Origin: Luteitalea sp.
GTDB lineage: Bacteria; Acidobacteriota; Vicinamibacteria; Vicinamibacterales; Vicinamibacteraceae
Assembly (NCBI GenBank): GCA_009377605.1
Contig: WHTT01000021.1
Span: 17,466 to 81,465 of the forward strand
DNA length: 64,000 bases
Reading direction: 5' to 3'
Shown here: positions 26,412 through 34,409 of the stretch, piece by piece
How the letters are laid out: every line of letters starts with the position of its first letter
How positions within the stretch are numbered: position 1 is the stretch's first letter
Program-made: the position numbers and the translations under genes
Notes under the pieces: generated by a model
The model's input: the letters and a program-made list of their open reading frames with translations, nothing else
What the model was told of the DNA's origin: nothing
Databases searched by the model: none

Positions 26412-27896
26412 ATGCGCTCGCGTCCCATGCTGCTCATCACGCTCTGCATCGTTCTCTCCGTGGTGGGCGCCACTGACGGGCGACCCGATCCCGCTGCCAC
26501 CGACCGTCCCAACCTCGTGGTCCTGTTTGCAGACGACCTCGGCTACGGGGAGATCGGCGCCTATGGACAGCAGCGAATCCGCACGCGGCGGATCGATCGG
26601 CTCGCCGCCGAGGGCATGCGCTTCACGCAGTTCTACGTCGGGAGCCCGGTCTGCGCTCCATCGCGTGCCACACTCCTCACCGGCCTGCACAGCGGCCACG
26701 CGTACGTGCGCGGCAATTTCGAGCTCGGTGGCTTCCGAGACGATGAGGAGCGCGGCCAGCTCGCGCTGCTTCCTCAGACGCCCACCGTGGCCCGTTGGCT
26801 TCAGCGGCAGGGGTACGCGACCGGCGCCGTCGGCAAGTGGGGCCTCGGCGGTCCCGGCTCGACCGGCCTGCCCCACCTGCAAGGCTTCGACTCGTTCTTT
26901 GGATATCTCGATCAGAAGCAGGCGCACAACTACTATCCGACGCACCTCTGGCGCAACGACGAGCGGGTGCCGCTCGACAACACATACTTCGATCCACACC
27001 AACGCTTGAAGGGTGATCCAGACGATTCGACAGCGTATGCGCCGTTTCGCGGTCGTGAGTATGCCGTCGACCGGATGACCGACCAGGCGCTGGCGTTTCT
27101 CCGCCAGCACCGCCACGAACCCTTCTTTCTCTACTACGCGCCCACGCTCCCGCATCTTGCGTTGCAGGTTCCCGAAGCAGCGCTCGCGCCGTACGAGGGC
27201 CAATTTCCTGAAACACCCTATCGCGGTGACGAGGGCTATCTCCCGAATCGCACACCGCGCGCGACCTACGCCGCCATGATCTCGTACCTCGACACGCAGG
27301 TCGGACGGATCGTCGACGAGTTGCACGCGCTCGGCCTTGCGCAGAACACGTTGATCCTGTTCACGAGCGACAACGGCGCATCCGCCAACATCGACCTCGA
27401 GTTCTTCCAGAGCCTGGGCGGCCTGCGCGGCCGCAAGGGAGCCCTCTACGAGGGCGGCATCCGGGTTCCCTTCATTGCCTCCTGGCCCGGTCGGATCCCC
27501 GCTGGAACCGTTTCCGAGCATGTCGCCGCGACCTGGGATGTCTGGGCGACTTGTGCGGAGCTGTTGGGGCTCCAGGCCCCGCCGACCGACGGGCTCTCGT
27601 TCCTTCCGGCGCTGCTCGGACGGGCGGAGGAGCAACGTGCACACGACTTCCTCTACTGGGAGTTTGCCGCCGGTGGCGGGCAGCAGGCGGCGCGCGTCGG
27701 GCGATGGAAGGGCGTGCGTGTGAGCCTCAACGAGAATCCGCAGGCGCCCATCGAGCTGTACGACCTCGACGCCGACCCCCATGAGACGCGTGACCTCGCC
27801 TCCGAACATCCGGAGATCGTCGCGCGGATGGCGGCAACCATGCGCACTGCGCGCACCTCCTCGCCGGTTGAAGCCTTCAACGTGGTTACGCCGTAG
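26412..27896 (+). CDS. Secreted sulfatase (arylsulfatase family)
   Basis: 494-aa type I sulfatase hydrolysing sulfate esters, probably periplasmic or outer-surface. It has a signal peptide (LLITLCIVLSVVGA), then NLVVLFADDLGYGEIG with the metal-binding aspartates. The formylglycine cysteine is C81 in SPVCAPSRATLLTG, the full C-x-P-S-R signature, so an anaerobic or aerobic maturase is needed. KWGLGG, FTSDNGAS and LYDLDADPHETRDLA complete the fold. ATG 26412 starts at the signal peptide; an in-frame upstream start would add 11 residues. It could help scavenge sulfated polysaccharides. Confidence 0.92.
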   Translation: MRSRPMLLITLCIVLSVVGATDGRPDPAATDRPNLVVLFADDLGYGEIGAYGQQRIRTRRIDRLAAEGMRFTQFYVGSPVCAPSRATLLTGLHSGHAYVRGNFELGGFRDDEERGQLALLPQTPTVARWLQRQGYATGAVGKWGLGGPGSTGLPHLQGFDSFFGYLDQKQAHNYYPTHLWRNDERVPLDNTYFDPHQRLKGDPDDSTAYAPFRGREYAVDRMTDQALAFLRQHRHEPFFLYYAPTLPHLALQVPEAALAPYEGQFPETPYRGDEGYLPNRTPRATYAAMISYLDTQVGRIVDELHALGLAQNTLILFTSDNGASANIDLEFFQSLGGLRGRKGALYEGGIRVPFIASWPGRIPAGTVSEHVAATWDVWATCAELLGLQAPPTDGLSFLPALLGRAEEQRAHDFLYWEFAAGGGQQAARVGRWKGVRVSLNENPQAPIELYDLDADPHETRDLASEHPEIVARMAATMRTARTSSPVEAFNVVTP

Positions 27897-28062
27897 GGTC
27901 AAGGGATCAAGGGGTCAAGGGATCAAGGGGTCAAGGGATCAAGGGAGCAAAGGGATCGAAGTCTTACGCCAAGAGGTAAAGGAAAGAAGAACGCCCGCTG
28001 TCGCGACCTCCTTGTCCCTAGATCCCTAGATCCCTTGGTCCCTTGACCCCTGAGACGATGTG
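27896..28062 (+). repeat. Paired 8-bp degenerate arrays (TCAAGGGA type)
   Basis: The left arm (27896-27955) is a near-perfect alternation of TCAAGGGA and TCAAGGGG. The right arm (28010-28055) carries CCCTAGAT, CCCTAGAT, CCCTTGGT, CCCTTGAC. About 55 unique bases separate them. It lies between the sulfatase stop and the LysR gene; the sulfatase stop codon overlaps the array's first unit. Confidence 0.9.
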
Positions 28063-28079
28063 CTACGCTTTAGCCTTCG

Positions 28080-29021
28080 ATGGACCTTCGACAGCTCGAA
28101 ATCATCCGCGCCATAGCGGAGGCAGGATCCTTTACCGCGGCGGGCACGAAGCTAAACGTCTCGCAGTCCGCGATCAGTCGACAGATCCTGCTGCTCGAAG
28201 AGGAGCTCGGTGAGCCCGTGTTTCTGCGGGTGGGAAGGCGCATTCGGATCACGGCCGCCGGTGAATCGCTCCTGCAGCTCAGTCATCGCGTGTTCAACGA
28301 CGTGCACGACACGGTGTCGAGCATCACCGACACGCGCCGGTCGTACACGGGACCATTGCGCCTCGCGGGCGGCATGACCGTCAGCCTGTACGTGTTCCCG
28401 ATCCTGCTCAGAGAGTTCCGTAAGCTCCATCCGGGCGCGGATGTGAAGATCGTCGCGGGAAGCACGGACAAGTGCACGGCGGCGCTCCGCGCGGGCGCTA
28501 CCGACCTTGCACTGCTGACGCTCCCCATTCAGCACGCAGACCTCGTGACGGTACCCGCGTCCGAAGAAGAGTTGCTGGTAGTGACGGGCCCGAATCACCC
28601 CCTCGCCACCAAGAAGCGTGTCTTGCCGCAGGACCTACGCGGTGAATCGTTCGTGCTCTTCGAGCAGGGGTCGAACACTCGGCGTGTCATCGACGAGTTC
28701 TTCACCCGCGCGCGCATCGATCCACACGTGGTCACCGACACCGAGAACGTCGAGATCATCAAGGCGTGCGTCCGGGCAGGTCTCGGTATCACGATCATCT
28801 CTTACCAATCGGTCGCGCGGGAGATGCAGAACGGACAGTTCTTCTGCGCGCGCATCCACGGTCAGAAGCTGATTCGCAAAACTGGCTGGGTCTACGTGAG
28901 GTCGAGCCGTGTCCCCCGAGCGGTGCAGGAGGTTCTCTCGACATTCGAGCGGATCCGCCCCAAGCTGCGGCTGTCGCCGGCTGCGGGCAAGGATCGCGTG
29001 GGCTCAGAGCCTGAAGAATGA
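28080..29021 (+). CDS. LysR-family transcriptional regulator
   Basis: 313-aa DNA-binding regulator. The N-terminal winged helix-turn-helix reads MDLRQLEIIRAIAEAGSFTA, then LNVSQSAISRQILLLEEELG, the standard LysR start. The effector-binding domain of the periplasmic-binding-protein type follows (LRLAGGMTVSLYVFPILLRE, then VRAGLGITIISYQSVA). The ligand is unknown. Its target genes cannot be named from context because the adjacent genes are on the same strand and separated by repeat arrays; the sulfatase upstream and the threonine operon downstream are candidates. Confidence 0.9.
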   Translation: MDLRQLEIIRAIAEAGSFTAAGTKLNVSQSAISRQILLLEEELGEPVFLRVGRRIRITAAGESLLQLSHRVFNDVHDTVSSITDTRRSYTGPLRLAGGMTVSLYVFPILLREFRKLHPGADVKIVAGSTDKCTAALRAGATDLALLTLPIQHADLVTVPASEEELLVVTGPNHPLATKKRVLPQDLRGESFVLFEQGSNTRRVIDEFFTRARIDPHVVTDTENVEIIKACVRAGLGITIISYQSVAREMQNGQFFCARIHGQKLIRKTGWVYVRSSRVPRAVQEVLSTFERIRPKLRLSPAAGKDRVGSEPEE

Positions 29022-29091
29022 CTTCTGCTCATGGATTGAATGCACACATTCTATTTTCGTTGCGAACGCCGGCAGGCTATCATGAGCGATT

Positions 29092-29244
29092 ATGCCGAGC
29101 GAACGAGTTATCAGTATCAGCATCACCGAAGCCGACTGGCGAGCCCTGTTGAGTGTTCAACCCAAGCCGGTTGTCTGGATCAAAGAGCTGATCCACCAGC
29201 AGATTGCCCAGGCGCGTGCGGCGAGTGACAAGGTGATGGGGTGA
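29092..29244 (+). CDS. Small protein, 50 aa, unknown function
   Basis: An ATG at 29092 opens a frame MPSERVISISITEADWRALL followed by SVQPKPVVWIKELIHQQIAQ and ending SDKVMG. The alternation of beta-like and helical residues and the tryptophans look like a genuine folded small protein, similar in build to ribbon-helix-helix-like proteins, although I cannot assign a family. The last six codons and the stop come from the GTGACAAG array that follows. A competing 62-codon frame overlaps it from 29040, but its composition is less protein-like. Confidence 0.55.
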   Translation: MPSERVISISITEADWRALLSVQPKPVVWIKELIHQQIAQARAASDKVMG

Positions 29245-29448
29245 CTAGACGATGGGTGACAAGGTGGCCGGGTGATGGGGTGACAAGGTGAAGGAGGGTT
29301 TTCGGACGTAGGCAATTGCATCGAACGCAGTGAAAGCCTCGCCCCATCTTCGTCCTGGGTATCGAATCACACCGCGCCTTATCACCCGGTCACCGTGTCA
29401 CGAGGTCACCCATTCACCCTGTCACCCCCTCACCTTGTCACCCTTGCC
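29222..29448 (+). repeat. Paired 8-bp degenerate arrays (GTGACAAG type)
   Basis: The left arm (29224-29296) repeats GTGACAAG, GTGATGGG and GTGACTAG units. The right arm (29378-29448) carries complementary GTCACCGT, GTCACGAG, GTCACCCA, CTCACCTT units. About 80 bases lie between. It ends directly before the hom start codon. Confidence 0.9.
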
Positions 29449-29451
29449 CCT

Positions 29452-30708
29452 ATGCCCCTAAACGTCGGCCTTGTCGGCTTCGGAACGGTAGGTACGGCCG
29501 TTGCCCGCCTTATCACGGAGCGTCGCGATGGCTTGCTCCGGGTGACGCATGTCTGCAACCGTCACGTTGCGGCCAAGCGTGTGGATTGGCTGCCGCCCGA
29601 CGTGCAGTGGACCGACTGCTTCGACGACCTTCTCGACTTTCCGGTCGACGTCGTCGTGGAGCTCGTCGGCGGGCTCGATCCGGCCGCAACGTGGGTTGCA
29701 CGGTCGCTCGAAGCTGGTAAGGCCGTGGTCACGGCGAACAAACAGCTCATTGCCACGCGCGGCGGCGAGCTGCTCGAGCTTGCGTGCCGACATCACACGG
29801 AGCTTGCCTTCGAGGCGGCCGTTGGCGGCGGCATTCCGGTCGTGCGCGGCGTGCGGGACGGCATTGCCGGCGATCGGCTGCGAAGCATCGTGGGCATCCT
29901 GAACGGCACGTGCAACTTCATGCTCACCCGAATCGAGCACGGCGGCGTGAGCTATGCGGCGGCGCTCCGCGAAGCACAAGAGCGCGGCTACGCAGAGGCC
30001 GATCCCAAAGAAGACGTCGATGGGTACGACGCGCGCGCAAAGCTGTGCATCCTCGCGCGCGTGGGGCTCGGCGTCGAGCTCGAGCCGGCGCAGGTGCCGG
30101 CCTATTCGATCCACGCGCTCGATCACATCGACTTCACCTACGCCCGTCGGTTGCAAGCCACCATCCGCCAAGTGTCGCGCGTCGCGCTCAGAGCGGACGC
30201 GGACGAGCGCCTCGAAGCCAGCGTCGGCCCCGCGCTCGTGCCGCAATCTTCTCCGCTCGCCGCCATTCTCGGCAGCCGCAACATCGTTGTGACGACCGGC
30301 GACTATGGGAGCGAGACGCTCTTTGCCGGACACGGCGCAGGCGGCAATCCAACTGCCGTCGCCGTGGTCTCGGATTTGGTGTCGCTCGCGCGGCACGGTG
30401 CGCAGCCAGTCAACGTGTGCCAGCGCGGAGCCAAACGTCCCGAGGTGGTGAGCGATACGCAATCGCCCCACTACCTGCGCCTGGTGGTTCACGACCGTCC
30501 CGGCATCATCGCAGACCTCGCCCGGGTGCTGGCGGCCCACGCCATCAACATCGACGCCGTCCTGCAAGAGCCTGGCAACCCGAAGAACGCGTTGCCGTTT
30601 GTCGTCACACTGGAGCGCTGCCCGGCGTCGACGATGCGCCGCGCGGTGGAGGAAATCACGGCGCTCGACTTCAACGTCCAGCCGCCCGTGTGCCTGCCGA
30701 TGCTATAA
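29452..30708 (+). CDS. hom: Homoserine dehydrogenase
   Basis: NAD(P)-dependent reduction of aspartate semialdehyde to homoserine, 418 aa. NVGLVGFGTVGTAVARLI is the nucleotide site. VVTANKQLIA and the catalytic block GILNGTCNFMLTRIE are present, then RGYAEADPKEDVDGYDARAK with the catalytic Lys/Asp residues. The C-terminal ACT domain (YLRLVVHDRPGIIADLARVL) allows feedback control, normally by threonine. ATG 29452 follows the right repeat arm. It is first of the set hom-thrB-thrC-lysC. Confidence 0.95.
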   Translation: MPLNVGLVGFGTVGTAVARLITERRDGLLRVTHVCNRHVAAKRVDWLPPDVQWTDCFDDLLDFPVDVVVELVGGLDPAATWVARSLEAGKAVVTANKQLIATRGGELLELACRHHTELAFEAAVGGGIPVVRGVRDGIAGDRLRSIVGILNGTCNFMLTRIEHGGVSYAAALREAQERGYAEADPKEDVDGYDARAKLCILARVGLGVELEPAQVPAYSIHALDHIDFTYARRLQATIRQVSRVALRADADERLEASVGPALVPQSSPLAAILGSRNIVVTTGDYGSETLFAGHGAGGNPTAVAVVSDLVSLARHGAQPVNVCQRGAKRPEVVSDTQSPHYLRLVVHDRPGIIADLARVLAAHAINIDAVLQEPGNPKNALPFVVTLERCPASTMRRAVEEITALDFNVQPPVCLPML

Positions 30709-30733
30709 AGAAACGGGGACTGTCCCCGTTTCT
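30709..30733 (+). repeat. Perfect 12-bp palindrome, REP-like
   Basis: AGAAACGGGGAC (30709-30720), one central T, then GTCCCCGTTTCT (30722-30733): a perfect inverted repeat beginning directly at the hom stop codon. GGGGAC-TGTCCCC palindromes of this form occur elsewhere in bacteria beside REP-associated transposases (RAYTs), as far as I recall. Here it lies in the hom-thrB gap and could also modulate translation of thrB. Confidence 0.8.
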
Positions 30734-30742
30734 GTGCCGAAA

Positions 30743-31708
30743 ATGAACCGGGTACCTTTTTCGTTAGCTGTTCCCGCGTCCATGGGCAACCTTGGGCCGG
30801 GCTTCGACACGCTCGGGCTCGCGCTCTCCCTCTATCTCCACGTCCGCGTGACCGATGTTGTCGATGACAACCGCTCGACGCTCACCTGCGACTTCGGCGA
30901 CGTGGCCCCGGACGGCGAGAATCTCATCGCCCAGGCCTATCGCCGGATGGCGGACCGGCACGGCGCCGGTCCGTCGCTTCGCGTGACGGTTCGCTCGGCC
31001 ATCCCGATGAAGGCGGGGCTCGGCAGCAGCGCAGCGGCCATCGTCGCCGGCCTGCGACTCTATGAAGCCGTAACGAAGCCGTGTGAGCTCGAGGAGCTCT
31101 TGGCGACCGCCGCCGCCCTCGAGGGACACCCGGACAATACGTCTCCGGCGCTCCTTGGCGGTCTCACGGTGAGCTGCGTGGACGAGGCGGGTCGCGTCAC
31201 GGCCCTGGCGTCACCGTGGCCCGAGCGGGTGCGCGTGGTGGTCGCAACGCCGGAGACAAGGCTCGAGACGAAAGCGGCCCGCGACGTGCTGCCTAGCACG
31301 GTGTCGAGATCCGATGCCGTCTTCAACTTGCAACGCGTCGCGCTGCTCCTCCAGGCTGTGCACGCGGGGCGTGTCGATCTCCTACGCACAGCGGTGCAGG
31401 ACCGGCTGCATCAGCCGTTTCGGACACCGTTGGTACCGGGGCTCTATGACGCACTTCGCCTCGAGGATCCGGCGCTGGTCGGCGTATTCTTGAGCGGAGC
31501 GGGGCCGTCGATTTCCGCGCTCGTCGATGGCAATTCCGGCCCCGTGGTCCGGCTGTTCGAGGAGCTCTACAGCCGGCTCGGTGTATCTTGCGTCGTCCGC
31601 GACCTGTCCGTTCACCAGCCGGTGCGGCCCTCCGACACGATGCCAGCAATCCAGGAGCCGGTGATTGGTCAGCGCGGCCATACGCGCCAGGCGCCAAAGG
31701 CCCTGTGA
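30743..31708 (+). CDS. thrB: Homoserine kinase
   Basis: GHMP-family kinase phosphorylating homoserine with ATP, 321 aa. SLAVPASMGNLGPGFDTLGL is the substrate-side N-terminal block, and the ATP-binding motif is in MKAGLGSSAAAIVAGL. The C-terminal glycine motif is FLSGAGPSISAL. ATG 30743 is preferred because the frame before it is the end of hom and the palindrome. It lies 34 bp after hom and 14 bp before thrC, so the three are one operon. Confidence 0.94.
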   Translation: MNRVPFSLAVPASMGNLGPGFDTLGLALSLYLHVRVTDVVDDNRSTLTCDFGDVAPDGENLIAQAYRRMADRHGAGPSLRVTVRSAIPMKAGLGSSAAAIVAGLRLYEAVTKPCELEELLATAAALEGHPDNTSPALLGGLTVSCVDEAGRVTALASPWPERVRVVVATPETRLETKAARDVLPSTVSRSDAVFNLQRVALLLQAVHAGRVDLLRTAVQDRLHQPFRTPLVPGLYDALRLEDPALVGVFLSGAGPSISALVDGNSGPVVRLFEELYSRLGVSCVVRDLSVHQPVRPSDTMPAIQEPVIGQRGHTRQAPKAL

Positions 31709-31722
31709 TCGTGCCCGTTGCT

Positions 31723-33021
31723 ATGTCCACGCTTGTTGGTCTCGAGTGTCATCTGTGTCATGCGCGCTTCCCCGCCGAAGCACTCTTCGTGTGCGATCAA
31801 TGCTTCGGCCCCCTGGAGCCCGTGTATGACTACGAGCGCGCACGTGCCACGCTGACCCGTGATGCCGTCGCGGCACGCCCGAAGAATCTGTGGCGCTATC
31901 GCGAGCTGTTGCCGATCGCGGGTGAGCCGCGCACGGGCCTCAACTCGGGGTTCACGCCGCTCGTCAAGGCGGAGCGTCTTGCGGCCCGCCTCGGTGTCCG
32001 CGAGATGTACATCAAGGACGACAGCGTGAATCACCCCACGCTCTCCTACAAGGATCGGGTCGTGTCGGTTGCCGCCACGCGCGCCATCGAGCTGGGGTTC
32101 ACCGTCTTCGGCTGTGCCTCGACCGGTAATCTCGCCAACTCGGTTTCGGCGCACGCGGCGCGGCTCGGATTGAGCTGCTACGTTTTCATCCCGGACGATC
32201 TCGAGCCTGCCAAGGTGCTGGGCTCGCAGGTGTACGCGCCCCAAGTCCTCGCCATCCACGGCACCTACGACGACGTGAACCGGTTGTGCACACAGGTGGC
32301 CGACAAGCACCACTGGGGATTTGCCAACATCAATCTCCGCAGCTACTACGCCGAGGGTGCCAAAACGGTGGGATTCGAGATCGTCGAGCAGCTCGGCTGG
32401 CGCTTCCCACAACATGTCGTTTCGCCGGTTGCGGGGGGGACACTCTTGCCTCGAATTGCGCGCGCCTTTCGCGAGTGTCGTCATCTCGGGTTGGCGTCGG
32501 GCGAGATCCCCAAGATGTACGCAGCGCAGGCGGACGGTTGCGCACCGGTGGTGCGCGCCCTCCACGAGGGACTCGAGCATCCGGAGCCAGTGCGGCCGGC
32601 CACGATTGCCAAGTCCATTGCCATCGGCAATCCAGCGGACGGATTTCAGGTGCTCGAAACGCTTCGTGGCACCAACGGCTGGGGCGCCACCGCAACCGAC
32701 GGCGAGATTCTGGACGCCATCCAACTCCTGGCAGAAACAGAAGGAATCTTCACGGAGCCTGCGGGCGGCACGACGGTTGCCGTGGCCCGCAAGCTGATCG
32801 AGGAGGGACGCATTGCGCCAGACGAGTCCGTTGTCGTTTGCATTACCGGCAACGGTTACAAAACCTCGGAGCTGATGGTCGACCGCATGGCCGACCCCGT
32901 CCAGCTGAGTCGCTCGCTCGGCGATTTCGACAGGTGGCTCGAAGAAGAAGGGGTCAGGGGCCAGGGGGCAGGGGGCAGTATGGTTGGCCCCGCGACGGTG
33001 GCTGACGGCCGAGGGCAGTAA
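31723..33021 (+). CDS. thrC: Threonine synthase
   Basis: PLP enzyme turning phosphohomoserine into threonine, 432 aa, of the shorter class. The N-terminus has a zinc-ribbon-like pair (CHLC and CDQC) often seen in this group. The PLP lysine is in HPTLSYKDRVVSVAATRA. CASTGNLANSVSAHAARLG and the glycine loop VSPVAGGTLLPR follow. The last 22 residues come from a GGGGGCAG-type intergenic array (after about 32950), so the native C-terminus is probably near residue 410. ATG 31723 is used; GTG codons 12 and 18 bases upstream are alternatives. Confidence 0.93.
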   Translation: MSTLVGLECHLCHARFPAEALFVCDQCFGPLEPVYDYERARATLTRDAVAARPKNLWRYRELLPIAGEPRTGLNSGFTPLVKAERLAARLGVREMYIKDDSVNHPTLSYKDRVVSVAATRAIELGFTVFGCASTGNLANSVSAHAARLGLSCYVFIPDDLEPAKVLGSQVYAPQVLAIHGTYDDVNRLCTQVADKHHWGFANINLRSYYAEGAKTVGFEIVEQLGWRFPQHVVSPVAGGTLLPRIARAFRECRHLGLASGEIPKMYAAQADGCAPVVRALHEGLEHPEPVRPATIAKSIAIGNPADGFQVLETLRGTNGWGATATDGEILDAIQLLAETEGIFTEPAGGTTVAVARKLIEEGRIAPDESVVVCITGNGYKTSELMVDRMADPVQLSRSLGDFDRWLEEEGVRGQGAGGSMVGPATVADGRGQ

Positions 33022-33108
33022 GCTTCCTTCGTTGGGAGCCCCATGAATCTCCTGACGCCTATGTCCTGACGCCTGACTGACGCCTGACCCCTGACGCCTG
33101 TTCTGATC
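32946..33108 (+). repeat. Paired 7-bp degenerate arrays (GGGGTCAG/CTGACGC type)
   Basis: The left arm (32950-32980) holds GGGGTCAGGGGCCAGGGGGC and repeats of it, inside the end of thrC. The right arm (33052-33100) is made of CCTGACG, CCTGACT, CCTGACC units. The centre is about 70 bases. It is the spacer between thrC and lysC. Confidence 0.85.
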
Positions 33109-33110
33109 AA

Positions 33111-34400
33111 ATGCCTCGATTTTCCCGTTCACGTCTCGTTGTGCAGAAATATGGTGGCAGCTCGGTCGCGACACCAGAGCGTGTGGCTGCCGTCGCCGAT
33201 CGCATTCTCGAGTGCCGTAAGACCCACGATCACATAGTGGTCGCAGTGTCCGCAATGGGCAAGACCACTGACCAGTTGGTCGCGCTGGCCAACAGCGTCT
33301 CGTGCAACCCCCACGGCCGCGAGCTCGACCAGCTCTTGGCGTGCGGCGAGCAGATTGCCGTCTCGGTGCTCGGCCTTGCCCTCCAGGATCGCGGTGCGCG
33401 GCCGGTGTCACTGACCGCCGCCCAGTGCGGAATTCGGACCGACGGTTCCTTCAACAACGCCCGCATCCACCAGGTCGAGACCCAGCGCGTTCTTCGCGAG
33501 CTCGAGGCTGGACGAATCGTCATCGTGGCCGGCTTTCAGGGGGTGACCGATGGCCACGAAATCACGACGCTCGGCCGAGGTGGTGGCGACATTACCGGCG
33601 CGGCCATGGCGGCCGCGCTGAAAGCGCCGGTCTGCGAGATCTGCACGGACGTCGATGGCGTCTACTCAGCAGACCCCAATGTCGTGCCGAATGCGCGGTT
33701 CATCGAAGAGCTGAGCTATGAGGAGTGCATCGAGCTCGCCGCGAGCGGTGCGAAGGTGCTGCACCCCCGAGCGGCCGAGATCTGCATGCAGGAAGGAGTA
33801 CCCATCCACGTGCGATCGAGCTTCCACACGAGGCCAGGCACCTGGGTCCGGGGAGGAGCCATCAAGATGGAAGAAGCGGCTGTCGTCGGAGTCACAGCAG
33901 ACAAGAAGGTTGCGAAGGTCACGCTGCTCGACGTACATGACGAGCCGGGCGTCGCCGCAAAGGTCTTCAAGGACCTGGCGCAGGCCAGCGTGAACGTACG
34001 TCTCATCATCCAAGCGGCGGCGACGCACGACCGTAATCGCATCACGTTCACGGTCGATCTCGATAGCGCACCCGCCGTGCGGGCGCTCGCGCCAACCTGG
34101 CTCAAACGCAAGATCGCCGGCGAGGTCCTGGTGGAGACAGACGTCGCGAAGATCGCCATCGTCGGGTCACGCATTGCGTCGACGCCAGGCTTGGCCGCGC
34201 GGATGTTCGAGGCGCTGGCCACACATCGCATCAACATTGACTGCATCAGCACGTCGGAGATGAAAGTCTCCTGCGTGATCAGCGCCACGCAGCTCGACGA
34301 GGCAGTCCGCGCGATTCACGAGGAGTTCTTCGGCAAGCGCAAGCCAAGAGCGAGCGGCGCTGCGACGACAGCCTCGTCCCGCCGCCGAAAGGCTTCGTGA
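33111..34400 (+). CDS. lysC: Aspartate kinase
   Basis: First enzyme of the aspartate family pathway (Lys, Thr, Met), 429 aa. LVVQKYGGSSVATPERVAAV is the signature of the kinase fold. SAMGKTTDQL, GFQGVTDGHEITTLGRGGGD and EICTDVDGVYSADP complete the catalytic domain. Two ACT domains at the C-terminus (VAKVTLLDVHDEPGVAAKVF and AKIAIVGSRIASTPGLAARM) confer feedback inhibition. ATG 33111 directly follows the right repeat arm. It completes the threonine cluster but is separated from thrC by a 90-bp array. Confidence 0.95.
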   Translation: MPRFSRSRLVVQKYGGSSVATPERVAAVADRILECRKTHDHIVVAVSAMGKTTDQLVALANSVSCNPHGRELDQLLACGEQIAVSVLGLALQDRGARPVSLTAAQCGIRTDGSFNNARIHQVETQRVLRELEAGRIVIVAGFQGVTDGHEITTLGRGGGDITGAAMAAALKAPVCEICTDVDGVYSADPNVVPNARFIEELSYEECIELAASGAKVLHPRAAEICMQEGVPIHVRSSFHTRPGTWVRGGAIKMEEAAVVGVTADKKVAKVTLLDVHDEPGVAAKVFKDLAQASVNVRLIIQAAATHDRNRITFTVDLDSAPAVRALAPTWLKRKIAGEVLVETDVAKIAIVGSRIASTPGLAARMFEALATHRINIDCISTSEMKVSCVISATQLDEAVRAIHEEFFGKRKPRASGAATTASSRRRKAS

Positions 34401-34409
34401 CCGATTACG

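Noticed and set aside
26394..27902. 502-codon leftward frame opposite the sulfatase
   Set aside because: Mirror of the sulfatase gene, which has its full catalytic signature; no motif in the antisense reading.
29040..29228. 62-codon frame overlapping the 50-aa protein
   Set aside because: Composition (Cys/Arg/Gln-rich, no regular pattern) is poorer than that of the overlapping frame from 29092.
14344..29448. CRISPR arrays in the repeat-rich spacers
   Set aside because: Units are 7-8 bases in direct tandem without spacers of constant length and without cas genes.
31669..33411. 580-codon leftward frame opposite thrC and lysC
   Set aside because: Spans two real genes on the other strand and the array between them; composition is that of antisense codons.
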